DNA of 64,000 bases from NCBI RefSeq assembly GCF_020733635.1, contig NZ_JAJFZL010000001.1:5084001-5148000 (forward strand), given 5' to 3'. The translations under genes and the position numbers were made by a program. Source of the DNA: Nocardia spumae. GTDB taxonomy: Bacteria; Actinomycetota; Actinomycetes; Mycobacteriales; Mycobacteriaceae. Positions within the stretch are counted from its first letter, which is position 1. Each line of letters opens with the position of its first letter. The notes below the pieces were generated by a model that saw only the letters and a list, made by a program, of their open reading frames with translations, was not told where the DNA came from and ran no database searches. Below, in pieces: positions 34,616-42,817 of the stretch.

Positions 34616-36148
34616 ATGAATCAAGCTACCGCCGTGACGCTTTCGTGGATCCTCGCCGCCATTCTGATACTGACAATCGCGGGAGCCCTGTACGCCGCCT
34701 ATTACGCGTCGCAACAGCGTACCCGCGCTCGCAGCGCGGAAGCCGAGTTGCGAGCCCACGAGGATGAGCTCGAGCATTTCACGAGCACCACAATGGGTTT
34801 GGTGGCCGACTCGGTGCGCCGCGCCGAATCCACGGTCGAACTGCCCGCGATCGACCGCGGCGGATCCCGCTTCGCTCAGCTGCTCCAGCGGCTGACCGAG
34901 CGCTACGCCGATGACCTGCACCGGGTCGCCGCGGAAACCCACGAGCGCACCAGCCACGAACTCGATTACGAGAAGCAGCAGGCGATTTCCGCCACCGAGA
35001 CCAGCACCCGCGAGAAGGTCGAGAACGCCTCTCGCGAGGCGACCAGCGCGGCCGTGCGCGCCTTCGGCACCTCCGTGGTCAGCCTCGGCGCCGACGTCAG
35101 CCAGGTGGTGAGCGCCGCGCTGCGCGAGCACCGGGGTGACGACGTCTACGAGACGCTGATCCGGATCGACCACAGTGTGCAGCAGATGATCCGCCAGGCA
35201 CAGTCGTACGTGATCGTCTGTGGTGGTCTGCCCGGTCGCCGCTGGCCGCAGCAGGCACTGACCGACATCGTCGGCGGTGCGGTCGGCCGCGTCCGCGACT
35301 TCACCCGGGTCCGGCCGCAGCAGCTGGATCGGGTCGTGATCAGCCGCGCCGTGGAACCGCTGGTGCACACGCTGGCGACCTTGCTCGACAACGCGCTGCG
35401 CTATTCGCCGCCGACGTCGTTCGTGGACGTCACCTTCCAGGAAGGCCACCACGGCCTGACCGTCATCATCGACGACGCCGGTGTTCGCATGAACCCCGAG
35501 CAGATGGAGGAGGCCCGCCAGGTCCTCGCCGGTGAGCGCACCGTCGATATCCACCAGCTCGGCCCGACCCCGCGCGTCGGCTTCCCGGGTATCGCAGCAC
35601 TCGCTCGTCGCTACGGCTTCACCGTGTACATCGATGGACCCAATATCTACGGCGGTATGCGCGCGATGGTCTACGTACCCGAGGGCCTGCTGGCGGCCCG
35701 GCCGGACAACGCGGCCGAATCCGTCACCGCGCCACCGATTTCCACCCCGGTCGAGACTCCGGCAGCAGCACCGGCTCCGGTCGCGGTGCCGGCACCGGCA
35801 CCTGTCGCGGTCCCGAGCAGTATCGATATTCCGGCCGCGGTGAGCATCTCCCCGGCGCCGGCTCCGGTCGCCGCGGTGCCCGAGCCGGTGTCGTCCTCCA
35901 CCGCCGACCCGAATCCGACCGGCCAATCGTCCACGGTGCACGAGATCACGCCCGGCGGTCTGCCGCGCCGGCGCCGTCGCAGCGTGGCCGCACCCGCGTC
36001 GGCACGCGGGCCCCGCACCGATACCGGACTTTCCGGACCCCGAACCGATACCGCCCTGCCCCGCGTCGATATCGCCGAGGCCTGGCAGACCGGTTCCACC
36101 AGCGGACGTGCAGCCGCACATGACAACTCCGAAGGGATGACATCCTGA
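34616..36148 (+). CDS. CvnA-like sensor ATPase of a conservon
   Basis: 510 residues: one N-terminal membrane helix (about 7-29), a long helical region (35-230), a histidine-kinase-type ATPase domain (about 235-365) with the N-box TLLDNALRYSPP, and a Pro/Ala/Val-rich disordered C terminus (370-440) ending in a basic stretch. No HisKA phospho-acceptor box is evident and the G1 box is degenerate (DDAGVRM), as in CvnA proteins of Streptomyces conservons. It heads a cvnA-B-C-D operon with overlapping starts, which likely assembles at the membrane like a GPCR-less G-protein complex. Start codon at 34616 follows a 263-nt AT-richer intergenic region. Confidence 0.9.
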   Translation: MNQATAVTLSWILAAILILTIAGALYAAYYASQQRTRARSAEAELRAHEDELEHFTSTTMGLVADSVRRAESTVELPAIDRGGSRFAQLLQRLTERYADDLHRVAAETHERTSHELDYEKQQAISATETSTREKVENASREATSAAVRAFGTSVVSLGADVSQVVSAALREHRGDDVYETLIRIDHSVQQMIRQAQSYVIVCGGLPGRRWPQQALTDIVGGAVGRVRDFTRVRPQQLDRVVISRAVEPLVHTLATLLDNALRYSPPTSFVDVTFQEGHHGLTVIIDDAGVRMNPEQMEEARQVLAGERTVDIHQLGPTPRVGFPGIAALARRYGFTVYIDGPNIYGGMRAMVYVPEGLLAARPDNAAESVTAPPISTPVETPAAAPAPVAVPAPAPVAVPSSIDIPAAVSISPAPAPVAAVPEPVSSSTADPNPTGQSSTVHEITPGGLPRRRRRSVAAPASARGPRTDTGLSGPRTDTALPRVDIAEAWQTGSTSGRAAAHDNSEGMTS

Positions 36149-36576
36149 TGGCCACACCCGGCACCACCGTGACCGACAGCGACAACAAGCTGTCGTGGCT
36201 GCTCGAGGACCTCACCGTTCCGGGCGTGCGGTTCGCCGTACTGCTGTCCGAGGACGGGCTGCGTATCGCCCACGTCGGCGCCATCTCCCTCGACGACGCC
36301 GAACGCTTCGCCGCCGCCGCCTCGGGACTCAGATCACTGGGTAAGGCGCTCACCGAGTTCTGTGGCGGCGCGAATACGGTGCGCCAGAACATGACCGAAT
36401 ACGACGAAGGCATGATCTTCATCACCGCCGCCGGTGAGGGCGCCCTGATCGGCGTCTCCACCACGGCCGATGTCGACGTCAGCATGGTCGCCCACCGGAT
36501 GAACGAGCTCGCCGTCAGAGTCGGCCGGGAACTGGGTAGTCTGCCCCGCCACAGGCCCGGTAGCGACCGGGCATGA
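36148..36576 (+). CDS. roadblock/LC7-domain protein (CvnB-like)
   Basis: 142 residues, one roadblock/LC7 domain: KLSWLLEDLTVPGVRFAVLLSEDGLRIAHVG (about 12-42), AAASGLRSLGK and GEGALIGVSTTADVDVSMVAHRMNELA. Roadblock proteins regulate small GTPases, acting as GAPs or activators of MglA-type enzymes. The start overlaps the cvnA stop by one base (TGATG) and the stop overlaps the next start by 4 nt. Expected to contact the CvnD GTPase and CvnA. Confidence 0.93.
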   Translation: MATPGTTVTDSDNKLSWLLEDLTVPGVRFAVLLSEDGLRIAHVGAISLDDAERFAAAASGLRSLGKALTEFCGGANTVRQNMTEYDEGMIFITAAGEGALIGVSTTADVDVSMVAHRMNELAVRVGRELGSLPRHRPGSDRA

Positions 36577-36923
36577 GCAAGCACCGGCGCGATCCCGACC
36601 TGGTCCGTGCCTATGTGCGCACGGGCGGGCGCACCCGTGCTTCCCGCTCGGTCAACCTGGTGACACTCGTTGTGGCAGCTCAGGATCCCATGCCTGGTGC
36701 CACTCCGGACGCGCGCCGGGTCCTGAGCGTGTGCAGTCGGCATGCTGCACTGTCGCTCGCCGAGGTGGCCGCATATCTCGACCTGCCGCCGTCGGTAGTG
36801 AAGATCGTGGTATCCGACCTTCTCGACAGCGGCCATCTGGTCAACCCGACCCCGGTGGACCAAGTGCCGGAGGTCGCCCTGCTCGAGGAGGTACTCAATG
36901 GGCTCCGCGCTCTCGCCGTCTGA
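36573..36923 (+). CDS. DUF742 protein (CvnC-like)
   Basis: 116 residues. DUF742 features: DPDLVRAYVRTGGRT at the N terminus and a winged-helix-like core CSRHAALSLAEVAAYLDLPPSVVKIVVSDLLDSGHL (about 50-85). In conservons the DUF742 protein pairs with the roadblock protein. It may bind DNA, given the helix-turn-helix-like pattern, but that is untested. The 3' end overlaps the CvnD start by 26 nt. Confidence 0.92.
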   Translation: MSKHRRDPDLVRAYVRTGGRTRASRSVNLVTLVVAAQDPMPGATPDARRVLSVCSRHAALSLAEVAAYLDLPPSVVKIVVSDLLDSGHLVNPTPVDQVPEVALLEEVLNGLRALAV

Positions 36924-37545
36924 GCGCCCGACTGCCCTGTCCGAACGTCCCACCGCCGTGAACGACCGTACGGTCGACTATGTGCCGGAAACGGTCACGC
37001 GGTCGGTAAAGCTGTTGGTAGCAGGTAATTTCGGCGTCGGTAAGACCACGTTCGTCAGCAGTGTGTCGGAGATCCGGCCACTGCGCACCGAGGAGACCAT
37101 CACCGAGGCCAGTGTCGGCGTCGACGATATGGCCGGTCTCCCCGGTAAGGAAACCACCACGGTGGCCATGGATTTCGGGCGTATCACGCTCAATCCGCAG
37201 TTGGCGCTGTATCTGTTCGGCACGCCCGGGCAGCGGCGCTTCCTGCCGCTGTGGGAGGAACTGGCCAACGGAGCACTGGGTGCCCTCGTCCTCGTGGACA
37301 CCCGACGCATCGACAAGGCCGACGAGGTGCTGTCGATACTCGAAGAACGCGGCGTGCCGTATTCGGTCGCGATCAACGAGTTCGACGGCGCGCAACGTTT
37401 CCCGCTGTCCGAGATCCGCGATGCGCTGGATCTCGAACCCGGCACACCGTTGACCGCACTGGACGCCCGTGACCGCGGGACCTGCCTGCGGTCGCTGATC
37501 ACCCTGGTCGAGTTCCTGTTCCAACGGATCGAATCCCGATCCTGA
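36898..37545 (+). CDS. small GTPase-like ATP/GTP-binding protein (CvnD-like)
   Basis: 215 residues. P-loop GNFGVGKTT (about residues 43-51), switch region with TEASVGVD, LFGTPGQRRF where Ras-like proteins have DTPGQ (Asp replaced by Gly), and NEFDGA in place of NKxD. These changes are typical of the CvnD/MglA-like group. It completes the four-gene conservon. A perfect 15-bp hairpin 27 nt after the stop should end the transcript. No conservon-linked P450 (CvnE) follows. Confidence 0.92.
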   Translation: MGSALSPSERPTALSERPTAVNDRTVDYVPETVTRSVKLLVAGNFGVGKTTFVSSVSEIRPLRTEETITEASVGVDDMAGLPGKETTTVAMDFGRITLNPQLALYLFGTPGQRRFLPLWEELANGALGALVLVDTRRIDKADEVLSILEERGVPYSVAINEFDGAQRFPLSEIRDALDLEPGTPLTALDARDRGTCLRSLITLVEFLFQRIESRS

Positions 37546-37572
37546 ACTCGCACCACACAATCGAATATCGCT

Positions 37573-37605
37573 GACATCGCCGTACCGCTCCGGTACGGCG
37601 ATGTC
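37573..37605. terminator. bidirectional hairpin terminator after cvnD
   Basis: Perfect 15-bp stem (37573-37587 with 37591-37605) with the 3-nt loop CTC, between the convergent ends of cvnD and the mycolyltransferase-like gene. Confidence 0.85.
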
Positions 37606-37624
37606 GCATTCCGGGGGACCGTGG

Positions 37625-38593
37625 TCAGCGCGCACCGAGTGCGTCGAGGATCATCGGCCGTGCGGTGGCGAGAGCACGCTGCCAGTACGGCCAGGTGTGC
37701 GTTCCGTTGCCGATCTCGACCCGGGCACCGATACCGGCTGCCGCCGCCCGTTCACCGAACATGCCGGCAGCGGCGCTCGCCATCGCTTCCAAGCCCATGG
37801 CATTGGCCGTATTGCCGATCCCGTTGGGCAGATCGAGCGGGCCGGGCAATCCGTTGCCCGACCAGACGTACACCGGCAGCCCCCGCAGCAGCTCGACCTG
37901 GTCGGTGGCGTCGTTGCGGCGCCAGGCCGGATCACCCGCCGGACCCCACATGGCGTCGACGTCGAAGTTGCCCTCATCCCACATCGCCGCGCGCATCGCC
38001 TGATCCCACAGCGGATAGGTGGGATGGACGAAGCCGGAGAACGATCCGGCGAATCGGAACTGATTCCGATGATGTGCGGCGAGCACCAGTGCCGCGTTAC
38101 CGCCCATGGACGCGCCGACGACGGCGTTGTCGGTCCGTGAGACGCCGTAGCGGGCCAGGAAGTTCGGAAGTTCCCGGGTGAGGAAGGTCTCCCACTTATA
38201 GGTCGTCACTTGACGATTGGTGCCGCTCGGCCGGTACCAATCGGTGTAGAAGCTCGATCGGCCACCGACGGGGAACACCAAGGTGACGTTGTCACCGGCG
38301 AATCGGCGCAGTGCGTCGGTGTCGGTGGTCCACTGACTGTGATCGTCCGGTGCGCGCAGACCGTCGAGGACGTAGAGCGCCGCACCACCACCCCGGGCCG
38401 CCCATTGCACCTGCACCGTGATCGGGCCCATGCCCGACGGCACGACTATCTCGTCGAAACCGCCCGCGCGCGTGCGCATCACGGGGGTGGCCACCGCGTG
38501 GGCCGCGCCGGCCGCCGCCATCAGCACGACCGCGGCGACGACGCCGATCCGGCGTAACCACCCGTGTCCAGCCGATCGCGTTACCGTTCGCAC
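37625..38593 (-). CDS. antigen 85/mycolyltransferase-like alpha/beta hydrolase, secreted
   Basis: 322 residues from a GTG with GAGG upstream. An N-terminal signal peptide (Arg-Arg, hydrophobic 16-33, AHA-type cleavage near 33) predicts export. The mature domain has FPVGGRSSFYTDWY and the nucleophile Ser162 in GASMGGNAAL, and His299 in GTHTWPYW, as in Ag85 (FbpA/B/C) proteins. A Glu near residues 269-281 would complete the triad. Ag85 enzymes move mycolates onto trehalose and arabinogalactan, which fits a mycolic-acid organism. The distance from characterised Ag85 proteins is unknown, so another esterase activity is possible. Confidence 0.9.
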   Translation of the reverse strand: MRTVTRSAGHGWLRRIGVVAAVVLMAAAGAAHAVATPVMRTRAGGFDEIVVPSGMGPITVQVQWAARGGGAALYVLDGLRAPDDHSQWTTDTDALRRFAGDNVTLVFPVGGRSSFYTDWYRPSGTNRQVTTYKWETFLTRELPNFLARYGVSRTDNAVVGASMGGNAALVLAAHHRNQFRFAGSFSGFVHPTYPLWDQAMRAAMWDEGNFDVDAMWGPAGDPAWRRNDATDQVELLRGLPVYVWSGNGLPGPLDLPNGIGNTANAMGLEAMASAAAGMFGERAAAAGIGARVEIGNGTHTWPYWQRALATARPMILDALGAR

Positions 38594-38702
38594 CCCGCCA
38601 CCTCACGCTTCCCCTCGTGTGTTCGCAGCAGACTATCGAAGTGGGCCGACAGGCCGATCCTCATCACTGGGGGTATCCGCGTTCGCGTCCCCGCCGCGCG
38701 GG

Positions 38703-39560
38703 TCAGGAGCTGTGCAATGCGGCGAGCAGGGTCACCAGGATGGGTGAGCGACGGATGTCGCCGCGCAGCACGGCCGAGACCGGGATGCGCAGCGGCCGGC
38801 CCGCGAGCCTCAACGTCGCGATCCCCTCGGTCGCGCTGTCGGCGTACAGGATGGTCCAGGCATCGGGCCGGTTGATCAATTCCATCGTCGCGGTGTGGTC
38901 GGGCGGGATGGACGGGCCGTAGCTCGGGCGGGTCGGCAGTTCGGCGAAGGCGTGCCGGACCACGTTGTGCAACAGCACCTGTTCCGTCTCCGGGGGCAGT
39001 AGCAGTGGATATTTCCCCAATTCGGTGAGTGTCACATCCGTCCGGCCGGCCAGTGGGTGGGCGGTGGAGGCGGCGATCACCAGGTCCTCCACCCATAGTT
39101 GCTCGACCGTCAGACCGGGCTGCTCGACACTGCCACGGATGAGAGCAAGATCACAATCGCCATCGGCGACGGCGGCGATGCGCTGCCGGAAAGGCTTGAT
39201 GACGAACTCGATTTCGGCACCCGGATGCGCTTCGCGTGCTCCGGCTATCGCCGAGAGCGATCTTGTTGCGAAGGACATGTTCGCTGCCAAGCGAATACGG
39301 GGCCCGGAGTCCCGCACAGCAGCGCGAATAGCGGATTCCAGGCTCAGCATTTGTTTCGCAAGAGGAAGTAGCCGAATAGTTGCCTCAGTCGGAACCACCG
39401 AGCGCGTCGAGCGCTCGAAGAGCTGCACACCAAGATCATGTTCAAGCCGAGCGATTTGATGACTGATAGCCGATTGCGATATGAAGCAGCGAGTAGCCGC
39501 TCTGCTGAAGCTCAATTCATCGCATACCGCGACGAAGTAGGTGAGCTGACGCAGTTCCAT
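38703..39560 (-). CDS. LysR-family transcriptional regulator
   Basis: 285 residues from the ATG at 39560 with GGGAG upstream. The winged helix covers residues 1-60 (MELRQLTYFVAVCDELSFS to ISQSAISHQIARLEHDLG), and a periplasmic-binding-protein-like effector domain follows. It is divergent from the type II NADH dehydrogenase gene over 112 nt, an arrangement in which LysR proteins usually regulate the neighbour. The DNA-binding half has visibly lower GC and codons such as ACT, ATT, CTT and AAA, unlike the GC-rich effector half. Confidence 0.92.
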   Translation of the reverse strand: MELRQLTYFVAVCDELSFSRAATRCFISQSAISHQIARLEHDLGVQLFERSTRSVVPTEATIRLLPLAKQMLSLESAIRAAVRDSGPRIRLAANMSFATRSLSAIAGAREAHPGAEIEFVIKPFRQRIAAVADGDCDLALIRGSVEQPGLTVEQLWVEDLVIAASTAHPLAGRTDVTLTELGKYPLLLPPETEQVLLHNVVRHAFAELPTRPSYGPSIPPDHTATMELINRPDAWTILYADSATEGIATLRLAGRPLRIPVSAVLRGDIRRSPILVTLLAALHSS

Positions 39561-39672
39561 CGAGATCTCCCATTCATGATCGATCCAGATAAGAGTCATC
39601 AATATTATGCGCCCTGACCCCTGGAACATCTACGCAACGAATCGCGGTTAGTAATGACAGAAGGAGGCTGTC

Positions 39673-40965
39673 ATGCAACACGTGGATGCGGGAATCGAAA
39701 CCGCGAGTGTGGTCATCGTGGGTTCGGGATTCGGCGGGCTCGCCGCCGCGAAGCAGCTCAGCAAATCGGGGACCGACTATGTACTCATCTCGGCGACGCC
39801 GGAACACTTGTTCCAACCGCTGCTCTATCAGGTAGCGACAGGTGTGCTCCCGTCGACCGATATCGCTCCGCCGATCGCGCAGATCCTGCGCCGGCACAAG
39901 GGCGGGGATGTGCGACTGGGGAAGGTCGTCGACATCGATGCCGACGCCGCGATACTCACCTACGAGACCGAGCAGGGTCCGCGCCGGATTCGCTACGGCT
40001 CGCTGATCGCGGCCACCGGCGCCACCCAGTCCTATTTCGGCCGTGACGATTTCGCGGAGAAGACGTTCTCGCTCAAGACCATCGAGGACGCGAAACTGCT
40101 GCGCGCGCAGATCGAGCGCGTCTTCGCCGAGGCCGCCGCGGCCGACCGCGAAACCCGTGAACGGCTGCTGAGCTTCGTCGTCGTCGGCGCCGGGCCCACC
40201 GGGGTCGAGGTCGCGGGCCAGCTCAAGGAACTCGCGAAACGATATTACCACCAGGAGATCTCGGTGACCCTGGTGGAAGGCGCGGGCGCGGTCCTGCCGC
40301 CGTTCGGCGGGAGCCTGTCGGAATACGCGCGCGAGTCGTTGACCCGCAACGGTGTCGAGGTACTGCTGGACACCTTCGTCACCGATATCGAGGCCGGCAA
40401 GGTGACGGTGAAGACCAAGGACGGCGTCGAGCGCGGTATCGGCGCCGAGACCGTGGTGTGGTCGGCGGGTGTCGCGGCCGGCGGTTTCGCCGCGCTACTG
40501 GCCGAGGCGACCGGTTGCGAGACCGACCGCGCCGGACGGCTGCTCATCAACCCCGACTGCACCGTGGGTGGTCACGCCGACATCTACGCCATCGGCGATA
40601 TGACCTCGCTCAACGGCTACCCGGGCCAGTCGCCGACGGCCATGCAGGAAGGTCGCCACGTCGCCGACATCATCCGCCGCGCGAAGCAGCCCGGCACCCC
40701 GTTCGTCTACTGGGACAAGGGTTCGATGGCGGTGATCAGCCGGTTCAGCGCGGTCACCAAGCTCAACGACCGCATCAAGTTCACCGGAACCATCGCCTGG
40801 GCCACCTGGCTGGCGGTGCACCTGTTCTACCTGGTCGGCTTCCGCAACCGCTTCGTCGCCGTCCTGTCCTGGCTGGTCGCCTTCATCGGCACCGGACGCC
40901 CGGGCTTCGACGAGAGCGACAAGCCCGCGGCGACACCGGTTCCCGAGCAGCGGCAAGCCGCTTAG
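39673..40965 (+). CDS. ndh: type II NADH:quinone oxidoreductase (NDH-2)
   Basis: 430 residues from the ATG at 39673 with a strong AGGAGG. Two Rossmann motifs: FAD-binding VVIVGSGFGGLAA (about 13-25) and NAD-binding VVVGAGPTGVEVAGQL (about 167-182). The quinone-site block YAIGDM and AMQEGRHVA are present, and a C-terminal amphipathic membrane-binding region (about 375-410, VHLFYLVGFRNR and LVAFIGTGRPG) is typical of NDH-2. It passes electrons from NADH to menaquinone without proton pumping. A 10-bp hairpin follows the stop. Confidence 0.93.
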   Translation: MQHVDAGIETASVVIVGSGFGGLAAAKQLSKSGTDYVLISATPEHLFQPLLYQVATGVLPSTDIAPPIAQILRRHKGGDVRLGKVVDIDADAAILTYETEQGPRRIRYGSLIAATGATQSYFGRDDFAEKTFSLKTIEDAKLLRAQIERVFAEAAAADRETRERLLSFVVVGAGPTGVEVAGQLKELAKRYYHQEISVTLVEGAGAVLPPFGGSLSEYARESLTRNGVEVLLDTFVTDIEAGKVTVKTKDGVERGIGAETVVWSAGVAAGGFAALLAEATGCETDRAGRLLINPDCTVGGHADIYAIGDMTSLNGYPGQSPTAMQEGRHVADIIRRAKQPGTPFVYWDKGSMAVISRFSAVTKLNDRIKFTGTIAWATWLAVHLFYLVGFRNRFVAVLSWLVAFIGTGRPGFDESDKPAATPVPEQRQAA

Positions 40966-40988
40966 CAACGCGGACAGACGAATACCCG

Positions 40989-41014
40989 GCCCGCCGGTCA
41001 CGACACCGGCGGGC
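40989..41014 (+). terminator. hairpin terminator after ndh
   Basis: Perfect 10-bp stem GCCCGCCGGT (40989-40998) / ACCGGCGGGC (41005-41014) around CACGAC, 23 nt after the ndh stop. Confidence 0.8.
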
Positions 41015-41067
41015 TTCGACGGGCGGCGGCGTCCGCCGGGCACCCGGCGAGGTGTACCGCCCGGCCC

Positions 41068-41772
41068 TCAGGCCGCCCGTTCCACCTCCGCGTCCGTCGT
41101 CGCCATGAGGTACAGCTCTTCGGCCAGTTCGTCCGGATGAACACGCTGCACCTCGTTCGGTTCCACCGTGGCGAAGTGGCCGGAGTCGAAAAGTTCTTGG
41201 GCCGCGCTGTTCTCGATGAGGCGGCCGATGAGCAGTGCGCCCACGCGGACACCGTGCGGCCGGACCTGCTGATCGATCGAGTGCAGGTAGTTGAGCATGG
41301 CCGATTGGGGGACGCTCGAACTGGCCAGCGCCGCCTGCGGTTGCCGGACCGATCCGCCCTGGGCGATGAGGACGGCGCCGGAGCCGCGCGCCGTCATCGC
41401 GGGCAGCAGGGCATGCATGAGGTGCACCGGAGTGGTCAGGTTGATCGGCAGCCAACTGCGCAGGGCGTCGGCGTCCAGCGACAGCGCGTCGACCGGAAGC
41501 CGGCCGACGTCACCGGGACTGTAGACGACCACATCCGGAATACCGTGCGCGGCTCGCAGTTCCGCGAGCACATCGTCGACATCGGATTCATCGGTCAGAT
41601 CGGCGCGCAGGACGTCCACTGCCGTTCCCTCCCCCGCCAGCCGGGCCCGCAACCGTTCGAGCGTCTCGGCAGTGCGCCCGACGAGAGTGACCGAATAGCC
41701 GGCGCGGCCGAACCGCGATGCCGTGGACAATCCGAGCGCGGGACCAGCACCGAACACCGCGAGATGAGCCAT
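41068..41772 (-). CDS. atypical SDR-family protein lacking the catalytic Tyr-Lys
   Basis: 234 residues. Rossmann features are kept: LAVFGAGPALGLSTASRFG, LVGRTAETLERL and RADLTDES, with VYSPGDVG in the NNAG position. Where active SDRs have YxxxK there is SSSVPQSAMLNYL, so both Tyr and Lys are absent at the expected spacing; the preceding serine region (IAQGG) is also altered. It may bind a nucleotide without classical reduction. It is divergent from a TetR regulator across an AT-rich 99-nt region with palindromic operators, implying tight local regulation. Confidence 0.85.
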   Translation of the reverse strand: MAHLAVFGAGPALGLSTASRFGRAGYSVTLVGRTAETLERLRARLAGEGTAVDVLRADLTDESDVDDVLAELRAAHGIPDVVVYSPGDVGRLPVDALSLDADALRSWLPINLTTPVHLMHALLPAMTARGSGAVLIAQGGSVRQPQAALASSSVPQSAMLNYLHSIDQQVRPHGVRVGALLIGRLIENSAAQELFDSGHFATVEPNEVQRVHPDELAEELYLMATTDAEVERAA

Positions 41773-41793
41773 GACCGAACCTCCAGAAATAAG

Positions 41794-41833
41794 TTGAGAT
41801 ACTACTCAATTTGAGTGCCCTCTCAATTTAGAG
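41794..41833. promoter_or_regulatory. operator cluster between SDR and tetR
   Basis: ACTCAA (41804-41809) and TTGAGT (41811-41816) form a perfect 13-bp palindrome centred on one T. TTGAG at 41794-41798 pairs with the same CTCAA. A related copy TCTCAATTTAGAG begins at 41821, with CTCT/AGAG arms. Repeated CTCAATTT cores in a divergent promoter strongly suggest the TetR protein's own operator. Confidence 0.6.
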
Positions 41834-41871
41834 CGAAGTCGAGAGGGTTTTCAAGTTGTTAGAGTGAATTC

Positions 41872-42549
41872 ATGGCTGAACGCGTCGCCGAGAGTGGTGA
41901 GACGGGGCACGACGACGTCGCATCCGCACGACCTCGCCGCCGCGACGCCCGCGACAATCGCGCCAAGATCGCGGCCGCCGCGCGAGCGAGATTCACCGCC
42001 GAAGGTCTGGACACCTCACTGAACCGGATCGCGCGCGACGCCGGAGTCAGCATCGGGACCCTCTACAACCACTTCCCCACCCGGGAGGCACTGATCAACG
42101 ACGCGTTACTCGACAGCGTGGAGGAATCCGGGCGCAGCGCCGAGGACGCGCTGCGCGCCGATGATCCGTGGACCGGCCTGGTGGCTCATCTGACGACCAT
42201 CGCGCGGTGGCAGGCGCAGGACCGCGGCTTCACTGACATCTGCGTCTATTCGCTTCCCGCGGACAGCCCGATCGAGATCGCGAAGCATCGCGGCCACGAA
42301 CTGTTCCGGCAGGTGGTCGCCCGAGCACGGGAATCCGGGCAGTTGCGCCCCGATGTCACCGAGACCGATATCGGCCTGCTCGTGTGGTCGGTGGTTCGCG
42401 CCACGGACGGGGTACGCGATCTCGCCCCCGATGCTTGGCAGCGCCATCTGGCGGCCTTGCTCGACGGCCTGCGCGCCGACGCCGCCCATCCACTTCCCGG
42501 CAGCCCCCTCGATCCCGAACTGGTCCGCGCGGCGATGACGCTCGACTGA
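41872..42549 (+). CDS. TetR-family transcriptional regulator
   Basis: 225 residues. The helix-turn-helix (about residues 28-70) reads AKIAAAARARFTAEGLDTSLNRIARDAGVSIGTLYNHFPTREAL (three short helices with the TLYNHF recognition motif). The C-terminal domain resembles the SbtR/TetR_C_33-type regulators. The 18-residue N-terminal acidic/basic tail is unstructured. Divergently encoded from the SDR-like gene with palindromic sites just upstream, so autorepression and control of that gene are likely. The 268 nt downstream to the DUF1697 stop hold only small hairpins and no convincing gene. Confidence 0.92.
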   Translation: MAERVAESGETGHDDVASARPRRRDARDNRAKIAAAARARFTAEGLDTSLNRIARDAGVSIGTLYNHFPTREALINDALLDSVEESGRSAEDALRADDPWTGLVAHLTTIARWQAQDRGFTDICVYSLPADSPIEIAKHRGHELFRQVVARARESGQLRPDVTETDIGLLVWSVVRATDGVRDLAPDAWQRHLAALLDGLRADAAHPLPGSPLDPELVRAAMTLD

Positions 42550-42817
42550 CGGACTCCGGATCGACAACCCCCCGAACACAGCAGTCCCCGGTAGTCTTCA
42601 TCGACGTTTCGAACCTCAGTCGTCGCTGATGGATCCGATACCCGATTGACTTGCCGGGGGCCTGGCCAGATCCTGGAAAACATCTCGTCGGCCGATCGAC
42701 GTCTCGATCGGCTACTCGACCCTTTCCGGTGCTCCGGTGTACCTATAAGTCTCCTCCGGATCCAGCCGGAGTCAATACCTCGCAACCGATGGATCTGCAC
42801 TATTTCCGCTGCTAGGG

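Noticed and set aside
42550..42817. Possible small gene between tetR and DUF1697
   Set aside because: Only short frames without ribosome-binding sites; contains a 6-bp CTCCGG/CCGGAG hairpin and nothing else supportable.
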